Notes: generated by a model from the letters alone, not told the origin. DNA of 64,000 bases from Watersipora subatra (GCF_963576615.1 NC_088711.1:22786182-22850181), one strand, 5' to 3'; positions 46,625-58,590 are shown, counted from the stretch's first letter. Numbers and translations: made by a program.

Positions 46625-47299
46625 AGTAGGAAGGCATCAAAAAGTTGTCAAATAAAGTGATTTATTTCCTTTGAAGGTGGGCTATGTGATAAGAGTTGCA
46701 TCTAGATCAGATTTTCAAGCTGATTTCAAGTGTTTGTTTTTCAGATTCTCCATTTTTGAGCAATATAATTAGTTATTATTTTAAATAAATAAATGTATGT
46801 AATGTTTTATGTGCTTTTACCAACAATGTGATAATGAAAATGGCATATATAATGTATATACTAAATAATCAGTAATAACCCAAGTTGGAATGAATTCTTA
46901 TAAAACCAAAACATTTATTATTCAAATATTAGAAAAATGTTATAATTGCATTTTTTAATATTATGTCTTCCCAGTTTGGTTGATATTGTGGCAGCTTAAC
47001 AGTTTGTCCTTGTTATTCGGCAACTCTCATATTGTTACTGAGCTGCATAACAGAATGCAAAGCTATTTTAAAGACTCAGACCCTATAAATAATATCGTAT
47101 AATATTACATATAATAATTGTATGTATATATAATAGTTTAGTATACATATATTCATCATTAATGCTTATTATGTTGAACCTTGTACTTTATTACGTAAGT
47201 GAAATCGCAATTAGTCAGTCTTTTATACGGTCTGATACACATGCATATTTATTTTAATCAAATGTGAAGCACACCTCTGGTTACAATACCACTCGAATG
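46625..47299. other. AT-rich spacer, nothing recognised
   Basis: Strongly AT-rich, with poly-A/T and TATA-like runs. No coding frame, tRNA or repeat end was seen. Confidence 0.6.
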
Positions 47300-48798
47300 C
47301 TAACCTTCTAATTCACAGTCATCTGAGTCTTTTGCATCACTACTTTCATCTCCATCTTCTTCATTTCTATCGCTACAGCAGCTGTACCTGCACATGTCCA
47401 TGCACTTGAGGTCTGTATTGTTGCACTGACAGCGAAGAGACTGGCACCCAGTTGTGCATTGACAAAACATGTCTATGAGCACATCAGAAGGTGCTGGTTG
47501 TTGTGTCATCCATCTAGCTTTAAGCTCTCCACCTTCCATAAACCATCCATGTGGCTGGGGTGATGGGGCATTGATAATGGTTTGCTTGTCTTTTCTCCAT
47601 ATCACGGCCCGCTAGGCAGCGCTAGATATATGGGGGTTTAACTCATCTAGTGTGGGTGGTAGGTTTGATTGTGATGTGCAAGACGGTGATTGGAATATTT
47701 TATACCGTGCTTCATTGATGGCATTTGTCTCTTCACCATACAATCTGCATATGAATCTCTCAATAGAGACTCTTATTGCACCAACAACTTCAAAATCTGT
47801 TCCCAATGATTTCAGTATGTTACAGAATTCAGGATTGTTTTTTAGCAGCTTGAAAAAAGTTTTCTTCCCTTTGGAATAGAATGCACTTACACTGTCACAT
47901 CCACTTGGAGCATAGAGTCCAAGCAGTTTTTTGCATCATTCGGGTGTGAGGGTGGTGAACAGACAGCCTATGTTTACATATCTCAACCGCTCCTTCTTAC
48001 CACGACAGTAAATGAGTTCCTGTGATGGCGGCTCATCTACTAAAGATAGACAGATTAGGAAAACATCTGTGTCCTGGCACTTGATTAGAACCTTTGAGCT
48101 GGGTTTGTCTTCCATTATCTTTGCGATATGTGATAACATGCGGTATCTGCCTCTTCATGGTCTGACGTCAAAGGATCTACTAGGCTTACAGCGATCAATT
48201 CATCAAGGTCATAGCTAATCATGTGGCATTCTTGAGAAAAAGCTATTACAAGATGTAGTTTCTGCTTCACTGTTGACTTGCTCCATGTATTCTTCAAAAA
48301 TTTTTCTAGGGCAGTCTTGTTTGAGCCATCTGCTAAAAATTCAGACCGTTTTGGTAATGATTGGTTTGAACTAAATAAAGCAACCTACTGCCTCCTTTTC
48401 ACACTTCTACGACTTCTCTCGCCTCCTTTAATGCTGATATTAAGGTATGTGGCACAAACAAAATCCACACGACATGTGTGATACACGCTTGCAATACTAA
48501 ATATCTGTTGCAAAAGCTGACTTGCAACCATGCCAAAAGTTGGAGGAGCTTTCAGAGCCTGAATAGCATAAATCAAAACAGCCTCGAAGACTGGTAGCTC
48601 ATCCTGGTTAACATAGATTGATGGTTGATCATCAACATCTTTCTCGACAGCAGCCATCAGAGCCAACTTATCAGTCTTCAATATAGAGCCATCAGAGTTA
48701 GCCAGGGACCAGCTGATGTTGCCAAAAAAGAATGAAAACACTTTTCTCAAATTCAAGTTACGCTGTTGGCTGATCACTAACAAACGGTCAAACAATCT

Positions 48799-48806
48799 GT
48801 GCAAAC
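48799..48806. repeat. Target-site duplication, left copy
   Basis: GTGCAAAC directly abuts the left end of the foldback element. Confidence 0.88.
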
Positions 48807-49547
48807 CACAGGGGTCCTTTAGCGGGATATTTTCAAAGTCGAGCCCGGGCCGTAGTCTACACACACAAAAAACAACAAAGATCCACGTAGTTATGAGCAA
48901 AAACAAAAGTATCCACCCAAATATCTCACCAATCTGATGAGCAGCACATACAAAAACTGAACCAATTGACAGAGCCACCCACCATGTAAAAATATTCCAA
49001 GTTTCAAGTCATGTCTTGCATAACTCACCTTATGGTTTATCAAAACTTGTCCCGAAGTCACTATTAATTTGAGACTGTCCAATTGCTGTTTTAAAAATGG
49101 TCGCTGCTGGCCTAACCTAACGTCCCAATTCAACATCTCAGTAATTATTGGGGCATTGCTGAGTGCTCCCGAACTTTTTGATTCCCTCTTTTTGCAATGC
49201 CCCGATAGAAGTGAGATGTTGAATCAGGACGTTAGGTTAGGCTAGCAGCGATCGTTTCTAAAACAGCAATTTGACAGTCTCAAATTAATAAGGACTTTGG
49301 GACAAGTTTTGAGAAACCATAAGGTGAGTTGTACAAGACATGACTTGAAACTTGGAATATTTTTACATGATGGGTGGCTCTGTCAATTGGTTTAGTTTTT
49401 GTATGTGCTGCTCATCGGATTGGTGAGATATTTGGGTAGATACTTTTGTTTTTGCTCATAACCACGAGGACCTTTGTTGTTTTTTTTGTGTGTGTAGACT
49501 ACGACCCGGCCTTGGCTTTGGCAATATCCCGCCAAAGGACACTTGTG
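48807..49547. mobile_element. hAT-like palindromic foldback element (MITE), 741 bp
   Basis: Two arms of about 353 bp (48,807-49,159 and 49,194-49,547) are near-perfect reverse complements around a 34-bp loop. The ends read CACAGGGGTCC and GGACACTTGTG. The 8 bp GTGCAAAC lies immediately outside both ends (48,799-48,806 and 49,548-49,555) as a target-site duplication and fits the hAT consensus nTnnnnAn. No transposase is encoded. It interrupts the flanking gene family block between SNKLKTF and RLFDRLL. Confidence 0.88.
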
Positions 49548-49555
49548 GTGCAAAC
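49548..49555. repeat. Target-site duplication, right copy
   Basis: A second GTGCAAAC directly abuts the right end of the foldback element. Confidence 0.88.
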
Positions 49556-49759
49556 ACTCTAGGACTTTTCTTTTGATTTCTTCTTAGCTGATGGTAATGT
49601 GGTGAAGGTTTTGAGCTTGTTTGATTTAAGGGATGCATGGAAATCAATCTTTTGGGTGCTAAACCTCTTCTGAGTAAATTCTGAAAGCTGTTTCTCTCCT
49701 ATCACATTTGCCATTTCAAGATCTTGTTTCACTTCGATGGAGGCTTCTGCACCACTGGT

Positions 49760-50288
49760 AATATGTACTAACTAGCTTGTTGGTTTGAAATGCGAATGAA
49801 TTTATTCTTGCTGTTATGATGTCATTCGTGACTTCCCTCATTCCCAATCAGCCTTTCATGCCTTTTCACGCATCTCAAAACTTGCTGCATCGGAAACACT
49901 AACATCTTTTTCTAGTCTGTATTTACAGACTGATTCATTAACAGACTGATCAAGACAGTGAAACAAGGAGTCTTGCTGCATCCCTGGCATGGGTTAAAAA
50001 ATGCTGAGAGTTGACTTACCTAATATCAAATAAAAGCATTTATTATTGTTCGAGATTATAAAATAGTTTTCTTTGTTTGATATGTAAGGTTTGCCAAGCA
50101 AACTTGGACTTGTCTCCTCCCATTTCGAAAGTGCTCTCTAGCTCAGAAATGTCGAAACACATAGGTGTAAAAAACATTCTAATTGAATTCAACACAAATT
50201 CCTGACTACGGAACATCTCCTTTTGAGTAGCCCACTTTCTGAAGGAAAAAGTTGAAAGATAAGTTTATGTTACTACTTTACTAAAATA
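49760..50288. other. Spacer, possible upstream exon remnant
   Basis: On the minus strand near 49,850-49,980 a short open stretch encodes MQQDSLFHCLDQSVNES-like sequence. It could be an earlier exon of the broken gene, but I do not recognise it. The rest shows nothing. Confidence 0.3.
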
Positions 50289-51030
50289 TGTAAAATTAGA
50301 CAAGATAATGAATGAATGAAAAACGAAGACGGCGTCAAAATAATCCTTGCGCGCATCCCGTTTTGCCACGGATTGAAACATTTTCGTCACGCTCAACTAT
50401 AACTATAATTTATTTATTTGAACTGAAACTTACAGAAATAACGTTACCAACCAATAAAATTTTGTAAAAAAAACGTAAGAGTTCCTAGAAGGGGAATCAA
50501 ACCCTGACCACGGCAGTGAGATAATACGCAGCAGAGCAATTATCGTAAATGATAATTTCTTACGAATCGAATGCCAGAATGTCTTGACTCTTTGCATCAT
50601 CTAGATGGGATAGTCCTTGCCATGATAATTAGATGAAGATAACGCTTAGGCCATGCCTTCTTTAATCGGCTGCGTATTGCCGCCTCTGTAAAATTGGCAA
50701 TGATCAAATATACGAGTAGCATAGCTTTTCGGGATTCAAAAAATCTCGCAGCAAAACCATTGATGGTTGATGAGGCTGTACTCTTATCTCACAAAAATGA
50801 TCAATTACCTAGCCATTCGAAATTTCACTATTAAAGCATCCATATTTTCAGACATTACCATGGGTAGCATGGCTGTGTGGTCTGAGGCGCTTGTTTTAGG
50901 CACCAGTCTAAAAGTACTGTTTTTAGTCCAGTCCGAATCCCACTGCTGCCAAATGTTTAAACGCAAAATGGGAAGTTTTCGATGAGGACGCTCAATAAAG
51001 ATATAGAAATATAGCGAGAACGTATACCTC
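50289..51030 (+). repeat. Diverged remnant of the array unit with internal deletions
   Basis: Homology starts near unit position 280. It loses the 5' part of the Glu(CTC) gene, passes through a decayed Leu(TAG) copy, then jumps to about unit position 1910 and ends. This is the most distant remnant from the array. Confidence 0.8.
50868..50951 (+). pseudogene. Decayed tRNA-Leu(TAG)-like sequence
   Basis: GGGTAGCATGGCTGTGTGGT and the end CCCACTGCTGCCA are recognisable, but the variable and T arms are replaced by unrelated bases. Confidence 0.7.
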
Positions 51031-51049
51031 GAAGGTGTGCAATGTTTTT

Positions 51050-51215
51050 TCACTACTGGGTAATGCCAGGCATTCACCTGGGTATAGATAAATCTCAGTG
51101 TCTGTGTAGTTATAGCAACTGAAATTTAGCAATTAAACATCCACTTCGTTAAGGATTCGATCTCGGAACCTCCAGGTATGAAGACAAGCGATATGAACCA
51201 CTACACTACAATTGT
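51050..51215 (-). mobile_element. SINE-like tRNA-derived sequence
   Basis: The minus strand has an A box (TAGTGTAGTGG, 51,199-51,209) and a B box (GAGATCGAATCC, 51,153-51,164) at tRNA spacing, without a clean tRNA fold. The tail of about 90 bp is not recognised and its end is approximate. Confidence 0.5.
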
Positions 51216-52041
51216 TCAACTAACTGCAGGGATGAATATTTCTGATGCAACTCTTTACATCAGTTAAAATACTTACACTAGAAGCATTACTAAGCAGACC
51301 CAAAACTCTGCTATTGTTTTAGTGAAGACTTAGATTACAGTAGGTAATCCTACAACATAAATATTCCATCTCAGAAACAATTACGTTATAAGAATTTTGC
51401 CTTATAGGGACAGTAAAATACATATAATATGCTTAATCCGTTCTAAGATTTTTCCAAACTCACCTTGTAAGTAAACCTTAGTAACATTTCTGTCTATCGC
51501 TAACTCACCAACTTTATTGTATTTTGTTAATTAAAACATTGTTGTGTTTGGGTCTGATGTGTCACTACAGCTGTTCCAGCATGCGGTGTGTTTGGCCAAC
51601 TGCGCTGATAATTGCGCAGTGGTATCGGACTGTCTTTGGTGGCCGGCCCGGTGTCTCAACATGTTTTTACTTCCGATAATTACCCTCCATCCAAGCTTAA
51701 CATTATAATTTTTTAATTCCAACGAGTAATACGCAACTGATGATTAATAGGCAACTGTTTTTGATGACAACATTTTGACATTTATCAGTAATTGGTTTCG
51801 TTGAACTACTTGAAGCTCCTTGAGTGTTTTTAAAGACGGCAAAAGGTTTGTGTAGACAGTTTTCTATCTTTTATAAGACCGTTGTTGTTTGTATTGTAGT
51901 GGAATAACTTGTAATTATGTTGTTCAATTGTAGATTTACCGGTTTGGGTGTTGATTCAATACAACAGCAAAGAGTTATCTCCAAATCAGTGAATCAATTC
52001 CAGCATTATACACTTGCAAGCTACGAACCTATCGTAAACCG
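51216..52041. other. Unassigned spacer
   Basis: Nothing clear. A 63-codon minus-strand open frame at 51,531-51,722 has no recognisable motif. Confidence 0.4.
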
Positions 52042-52102
52042 CTATACACCCCTTTGATCACCCTATACACCCCTTTGATCACCCTATACACCCCTTTGAT
52101 CA
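52042..52102. repeat. 22-bp minisatellite, about 2.8 copies
   Basis: The unit CTATACACCCCTTTGATCACC plus one base is repeated almost perfectly. Confidence 0.9.
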
Positions 52103-53639
52103 TACCAAAAATAAAAAACTGGCAATGCTTTTTTAATTTATGGGCTGTGCCATAACTACAGTATTATTGGTTTGCATTGAAATCTTTTTTCCTTCTTCAG
52201 ATAAATCTCAGTAGTTTTATGAACCATGATTGAGGTAATTTTACAATAAGTTAATGGGAAGCGCACATCTTCGAAATTTATTTACAACGATTTGCATACA
52301 TTTTTTTAAACAGCAAAGTCTATTCTGCAAAGTAAAAGTAATCACAAATATTTTAAACGTTCACAAGAAAGTAAAACAACAACATATCTTACAAAAAGGC
52401 AGTACTACTTGTTCTTCGTCTATCTGTATCCAGGAGGCAAGGTTAAGATAAAAGAGAACGTTTGACAATACTTAAACTCTAAACATATGGGTTGGTGGAT
52501 CGATGCTGTATCACCTGCACCAATAAATAGCCTTTGTATTTACGAACATTTTGCAGTTACCCTATTCTGTTTTGTGAACACATCTGATGATCTATCACAG
52601 CGAACTAGATTGATGCAAAATTACATTATATTATACCTTTGAAATTACATTAGCGTTATACCTATTATAGAAGTTTTCTGCTAGGTTCAGTAGAATGCGA
52701 GTAGGACAGTTTCGATGCACTGATTTGTAATTAAGTTTATTAACCATCAAACCATGAAATCTACAAAGTATCAAAGGCAACAATAGCTTAAAATTAACAG
52801 GAAATACCCTAATTCCTAAATACACATAATATTAACACACAAATTCTCAAAATGCATAAGAAATTATTACAATTACAAAGTATTAAAAAGGCAAGGAAAT
52901 AATATTATTAAAAAACATACCTTTTGCCATTTGCAAACTCGAAGTACTGTTACTGTTAGAAAAATGTGATAAAATTATTGGAATTCAAAGTTTACTAATG
53001 TTGCTCGCTGTAAAGTCAGCTGTGAACTGATTGCTCTTGCCTGGTGGCGGATTGCCAAACACTAAGAAACACTGCTAAATAACGCAAGACGGGTCAACCC
53101 AATTTGAACAGATCTCCCCATCCAATCACAAACCAGGTAGTGCTGCCCCAGGCATATACAGTGTCCATTGCCTAAAATTGCTCAAACCAAAACTCGCCTA
53201 AGCTGAACTGAGTCGCTCGTTGGCAACAAGCCAATTTACTATTTAAGTAAGAATTGGGTTCACGGAGTACATAAACCAAAAGCGTTGGGAATGAGTCATG
53301 TTAGGAAGTGTGATACATGCACGGATAAGTGCATGTAACCTTTTACACTCCCTCCAAATATAAAACTACCAAATTTATATTTCCGTTAATAAAAAGAAGT
53401 CACAGCTCGTGATCCTTTTATTATAAAATACCAAGTTCTACGCTTTAAATGATACAGACACATGCCACCATGTCGCAAGGCACTGTCAGGTTTGATGATG
53501 CATAGAAACATACGTCTAAGTAGAATTGCTAAACTAGTAATTATGTCTATAACTTTTAATACCTAGTATGGAGAAACCAACTAATAATATATTAGAATAT
53601 ATACATGTACCTACCAGTAGAGTTACCAAAATATTGACA
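52103..53639. other. Unassigned AT-rich sequence, possibly BEL/Pao flank
   Basis: No gene recognised. A motif near 52,672-52,706 recurs at 58,219-58,252 in the same orientation, on the far side of the BEL/Pao fossil. It might mark terminal-repeat remnants, but a full pair of LTRs could not be aligned by eye. Confidence 0.35.
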
Positions 53640-53640
53640 C

Positions 53641-53850
53641 CTATTCTTTCGCTTCCAATAGATTTACCAGCTTTTGAATTGGTCGCTCCAGATAGTGCGG
53701 TTCGCCCATTTTCCTTCCTTTTCTGTCTAGCTGGCGGTTTCCCAGCATAACTCTTGCCTTACGAACTAAGCCGTTCTTCTCTGGGTATGCCTCCACAACG
53801 TGTTCCAGTTGCCTGAAATTTCTTGGTTCGTTCGAATCACCAACCAACAC
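53641..53850 (-). pseudogene. BEL/Pao integrase C-terminal part
   Basis: Contains the family's closing block, with FRQLEHVVEAYP, GLVRKARV and RPIQKLVNL. Confidence 0.75.
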
Positions 53851-54177
53851 CAGGTCTCCTACTTGGAGGCTATCGACTGCTCTTGTTCATGTTTGTCAGA
53901 GCATGATGTTATCCAGATACTCCAATTTCCACTTTTGCCAAAATTCTCCAGCAATATATTGTGCTTTCTTCTATCTGGAGTGACAATAAATTGCTTCATA
54001 AAATTGTCCGGGTGCCGCTGGGGTCACCTCCCTTTTTCCGGTGATGATCATGTTCGGTGTGACTGGTTCCTCATCTTAGTTGGATACGTTGATCGTCCCC
54101 AGCAGCCTGTTATTGATGACGGAAGCCACTTCGTAAAATGTGCTTCTTAATTCGGTACCGTCTAATCTGTTGCTTTG

Positions 54178-54880
54178 TCAAAATTTGTCATTTAAAACGG
54201 CCCGAATCGTACAAATCTGACGCTTCCAGACCTCCCTATGGTGACTCGCACCAAGAGTGTTGAGCGTGAATTCTATCCTTTTATCAGTCAAATACTTCTT
54301 GGCTTCCATCTCCATCAAGTTCTTCGCTCCCACAAAGTTTGTACCATTGTCTGAGCAGAGGCTCGTCGCTGTAACTTTTAAAGAAATGAAACATTGTAAA
54401 GCATTGAGGAAAGTGTCAGATGTGAGATTATTTAACATCTCAATACGTACAGCTTGACTATACATGCACGTAAAAACTACGCCATATTTCTTGGTTTATT
54501 TTCTAACGTCTCTCACTGTGTATGGACCAAAGCAGTCCATACCAGCGTGTGAGATTTGTAGTGAGCATTTTGTGCGATTCTCTGGCAAGTCACCCATCTG
54601 CTGTTTCATTGGTTTCCTTTTCAACTTTGCACAAACAATGCACTTTACTAACTGGTGTTTTGCTACTTTCATTATTGATATGAACCAATGGCCATTTATC
54701 TCATCAGCGTCAAGGTGTACGTGAGACCTTTGTGGTGGGACTCTTTATGGTAGTGGTTGACGACGAGGTCCCTCAAGATGTGATTTTTAGGTAGGATTTT
54801 GGGATGCTTCTCGGGGTCGGTGAGCGAAGGGGATTTAGCTACCCTCCCACAAATCTTCTTCACATCCTGACCATCCAAAC
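54178..54880 (-). pseudogene. BEL/Pao integrase part
   Basis: A HYHKESHHKGL zinc-binding block is followed by the catalytic-core block SDNGTNFVGA and the downstream SHHREVWKR region. These are typical of Pao integrase. Confidence 0.82.
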
Positions 54881-55259
54881 ATGAGTTTAGCCCTTTCAGT
54901 GAGCTACCTCTTGCTACTTGTTCTCCATTCCTCAGGCGTTTTAACTTTTCTGGGAAATATCTTTTCTGTGTTAGTTTGATGACTAGTGCTCGTGCTGATG
55001 AAATGTCTTAACAGGTTGGATTTATTAGAGCAACTTTGAATGATTTATTTTGGCCGAGCTGTTGCAAGTGTGCAAACGATTTTATCAGCGTCTCAACGGT
55101 GCCATACTTTTCGATCTTCTGGTCTAGAGGCTTATTAGATGAAGCCTTGGTCGCTCTGGTGATTTTCACCTTCTTTACTTCCGGGTCAACACCTTTCACA
55201 ACTCGTGGGGTTGATTGGTCTAGTTTTAGCTTCTGCTGCAGTTCTTTTTTGTGATATCA

Positions 55260-55814
55260 TTACATGCTCATCAATCTTAATGTGCGTACAGTGTGTAATA
55301 AGTTTCCGATCTCCTTGCCTCTATTTTTAGCTCCAAACACAGCCCAGCCAAGCATAGATCTTCTAGCATAAGGTACGCCCTTGGCCTTGACTTGGGCTTC
55401 TAGTGGTGCAAAAGTTTCAGGACAGTTAGTCCCTATCATAATTCCTATAGGGATGTCCATCAACGGTGGCAGTTTGTTTTCAAACTGCTTCAGATGAGCA
55501 TATTTTGCTACATTGCCCCTGTGGGGAATATGATCACGATTGCATGAAATCTTGCGTAAGCCATATGCGTCTAGGTAAGTCAAATCCATCTGTTTGTAGC
55601 CTTGAATTTTGATGTCTTTATAGAAACTAACTTGTTTAGTGGTTTCGCCTGCTAAAGTCTCCACAGTTATTAGCTCTTTCATCGGATCCAAATCGAGACA
55701 TGTCGCTTTGTCCTTTGATATGTATGAATGGTCTGAACCAGAGTCTAAAAGTGCATATGCAAGTCTGATTTTTTCAGGACTCTTATCATTCGTAATATGC
55801 ACAGGCAGAATCAT
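55260..55814 (-). pseudogene. BEL/Pao aspartic protease part
   Basis: ALLDSGSDHSYI is the protease active-site block, followed by the Pao-type DIPIGIMIGTNCPE and GWAVFG blocks. Confidence 0.85.
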
Positions 55815-56013
55815 GCTGAGACAGCTACCTGTGCCACCAGTTTTTTTTTTAAGGTATGCGCTTATGTTCTTTATTGTCTTCTTTCATTGATTGTTTTGGT
55901 GTAGCAGTTCCATCCCTGAATGGTTTCGAGCTTTCAGCCTGATTCGATGTTTGCCAGTTATTAAGTATCATTGAGGTATCCATGTGAAGTACGGTTGGGT
56001 GCTTCTTTCCACA

Positions 56014-56240
56014 TCATGTCTTTGAGCATGTTGCCCTGCTTTGACAATATTTAGATCTATGGCCTTTTTCCACGTATCCAAAGCAAAGCCCGTTTTCATG
56101 AAAGAAAGAGTACTTCTTTTTTTGGGGTATTTTTGCAAGGACCCAGCATTTCTTGATAGGATGAGCCTTTTTGCAATAGAGGCATTCTGTAGGCTTAGAA
56201 GCACCTGTTGCATAGCTGCGTAATTTAGTTGGGTTTGGCT
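56014..56240 (-). pseudogene. BEL/Pao zinc-knuckle part
   Basis: Cys/His clusters of the form CLYCKKAHPIKKCW and CFGYVEKGHRSKYC lie in the position of the Pao nucleocapsid knuckles. Confidence 0.75.
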
Positions 56241-56489
56241 GTGCATTGACCTTTATCATTCTTCCAGAGGCATTGGCGCTATGCCACTTTGCTTGCTTAG
56301 CTTTTTGTATGCTGATTTTCTGCTCTTCCTCCAAATCTTCAACTTGATCTTTTACAAAGTCTGCAAACTTTCCAAAAGATGGGTAGCGGTCTTTGTCCTT
56401 TTTATATGCTTTCACCTTTTTTGCCCAGGCTCGGAGCATTTATTCTGACAGCTTTCTAGCTAGCAGCTTGTTTCGGTTTCTGTCATTTA

Positions 56490-57461
56490 GAGTGCGAAGC
56501 TCTCACAATTTCCCATAGCAGATTTGACATGTGTTAAGAGATTCAAAAATCCTCTTGCAGAACTGGCATCTCTGGGGCAAATCTTCTGGAATTTATCCAG
56601 CTTTTTTCTCGATCTATGAGCCGCATTGTATTGTTTCCCAAATCGATCCCTTTGATCTTTTCTAGCATCAGCGTAAGCTTCCATTGTGTTAGTTAGAAAG
56701 TATCCACTAACTGCTTCAAATGCCTTGCCAGCCACAAATCTTTTCAAGCGTCTCAGCTGCTGAAGTCATGTGAGGCCTTCCGATTCTACATACACATCAA
56801 AATCTATTTCCCATTTTCTAAAAGAGGTAGGGTAACTTCGAAAAACATCAGGTTCTAGAGTTGAGCTCATAGTTGCCTTCATTGTCGCAATCAATGCATT
56901 GGTGAGTGATTGTATTTCGCTTGTTTCTGAGCCATGCGTACTTGTCTTGACTATTGAAGGAGCTAGAGTAGGTTCTGTTAATCGAGAAGTTCTTTCTTTG
57001 TTTGGTAGTGGTGTGCTTGCTACAGAAGATTTGTTCAGAACTCTAGCCCTTTTTCTAGCCATGAGCTGTTTGAACTTGGCAGCCGCTTGTTCCAACTCTC
57101 TTTCAGTCTTGCTATCTATATCATCTTCAAGATCCTCATTTGTTGCCTCTTCTATCCTTTCAAAAAGGGCTCTCTTATTTTTATCAATTGTTGTTTCAAA
57201 AAAGGCAAACTTGTTTTTAAGAGTTGTTATCTTTTCTTTATCCTCTGTCAGACTGTTTAACTCTATCCACTTAGCATTTATATCATGAAACACTTCATAT
57301 ATTTTATCAAAAAATTCTTTCATTTTGGCTACTGTGTGACAATCTTGTAAAAAGTTTTCCATGATTTCTAATTCTGTGTTGATCTGATTAGTAACGTGTT
57401 TGTGTAACAATGACCTTTTACCTCGCTCAGAGCTTCTTGTCGTCACGAGTGTTCTCCTCAT
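56490..57461 (-). pseudogene. BEL/Pao gag-like part
   Basis: A coiled-coil-like, charged N-terminal stretch is followed by SYPTSFRKWEIDFD, which matches the conserved opening of Pao gag (domain DUF1759 type). Confidence 0.7.
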
Positions 57462-57470
57462 GCTTGCCTC

Positions 57471-58590
57471 ACCGTGGCTCGAAATGGGCTCAATAGCAAG
57501 TTCAGAGTAACTCCTTTTTTTAAATTCGATTTACCACAATCATACTACTTGATTGTGCTTTGAAATTATACCATTAAATATGCAACACAAACCCAATGTT
57601 CTGTTTGAGCTGATGCATTAAAATAAATGCTAAGCTACATACACGTACGTACACATGCAACCAGTAAACAAACCGAGTAGACCAGTCCTGTGTCAAGCCC
57701 CCTAGTTACCCAAGTAGCCAATTCGCAAGCCAGCAGGAGCAGATTGTAGCAATACAAAAAGGAACAATTGCAAACAGTTTCAAATTTTTGCTATACCAAT
57801 TCTAGAAAATCCCTATTTTGATTTCTAGAAAATCTTGCTATAAGAACATATAAAACTTAAGGTAATCCAAAAGTTAATTTAATTCAAACGCAAATCTATC
57901 TATTTCAGCTTAATTTGTAATTGATACAACTTAGCTCTCCTTAGTCTGTCGATTGGTGTGTGTTCTCCCACTGGGTGCTCAATGACAGTATGTCGGCTGG
58001 AAATGCTCAGTAGTTGCGTGTCTGTCGGGTCAGCGAGTAAATATTCAATGTCTTTAAATATGCAGGTCTATGTGCATCGACAAGGAAATGTTTGATGGGG
58101 GCCTGTGCGTCGGCAAGAAAATGTTCTATAGATGCCTATTCGTTGGCAGGGAAATCTTTAGTAGTCGTGCGATGCCTTGCTGTTCTATCTCATCCTCATC
58201 AGAAAAAAATTTTACTATAGCAGTTTTCCGCTAGGTTCAGTAGAATTCGAGTAGGAATAAAGAAGTTTACAATATTTGACACGTTTGAAAAAAGTAACTT
58301 AATCAGAAGTTCTACATTCTGCCAACTATAGCTACTCACGCACAAGCATATGCATAAACTACTCTAGAACTTCCGTCAACTTTTGGAAAAGTGCTCAGCT
58401 GTTAGGCATTAGATTAGCCGGGCAAAGAATTGCTCTGAAAATTTTTTTTAAACTCAAAGAAATTACACATTTGACCTATGAAATGTAAACAACGGAGTTT
58501 TTAATAGCCAAGAGCAAAAGCTTTATACAGTACATAATTTTTTAACCTTACATTGTTGTAGTGTAAATTCAGGTTAAATTTACAAATATG
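57471..58590. other. Unassigned flank of the BEL/Pao fossil
   Basis: No gene seen. It contains the motif at 58,219-58,252 shared with 52,672-52,706. It is the place where the leading terminal repeat of the minus-strand element would lie. Confidence 0.35.

Larger units (their letters stand above)
47300..49754 (-). pseudogene. Broken gene of an unnamed multi-copy invertebrate family (HEEADT / DTDV type)
   Basis: Minus-strand segments match, in order, a protein family I know only as hypothetical and multi-copy in cnidarians, arthropods and molluscs. A conserved N-terminal block ending in SNKLKTF lies at 49,565-49,754, just after an AG splice-acceptor-like site. Next comes an RLFDRLLVISQQR to WSLANSDGSILKT block at 48,570-48,800. 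Then RVDFVCATY...GGERSRRS at 48,410-48,500, SDHEEADT near 48,150, KCQDTDV near 48,070, SGCDSVSAFYSKGKK near 47,880, and a Cys-rich C-terminus (QCTTGCQSLRCQC) at 47,330-47,480. The Asp/Glu motifs suggest a nuclease-like fold, but function is unproven. A frameshift near 48,150, an in-frame TAG at 47,612 and a foldback insertion at 48,807-49,547 show that it is dead. Introns may also be present. Confidence 0.75.
53640..57470 (-). mobile_element. BEL/Pao retrotransposon fossil
   Basis: Minus-strand parts appear in BEL/Pao order. A gag-like region lies at about 56,490-57,461, a zinc-knuckle segment at 56,014-56,240, an aspartic protease at 55,260-55,814, an integrase zinc-binding and core region at about 54,178-54,880, and an integrase C-terminal segment at 53,641-53,850. 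A full polymerase was not recognised. Several breaks are present, so the copy is inactive. A shared motif outside both ends hints at terminal repeats, but clear LTRs were not defined. Age looks moderate. Confidence 0.82.

Noticed and set aside
49016-49500. GT...AG intron-like segments in the palindrome
   Set aside because: They occur as mirror images in both arms of the foldback element, so they are better explained by the terminal repeats than by splicing.
51531-51722. 63-codon minus-strand frame as a gene
   Set aside because: It has no motif, splice context or homologous copy in the window.
52103-58590. Defined LTR pair for the BEL/Pao fossil
   Set aside because: Only one short shared motif was found. 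The rest of the flanks do not align by eye.
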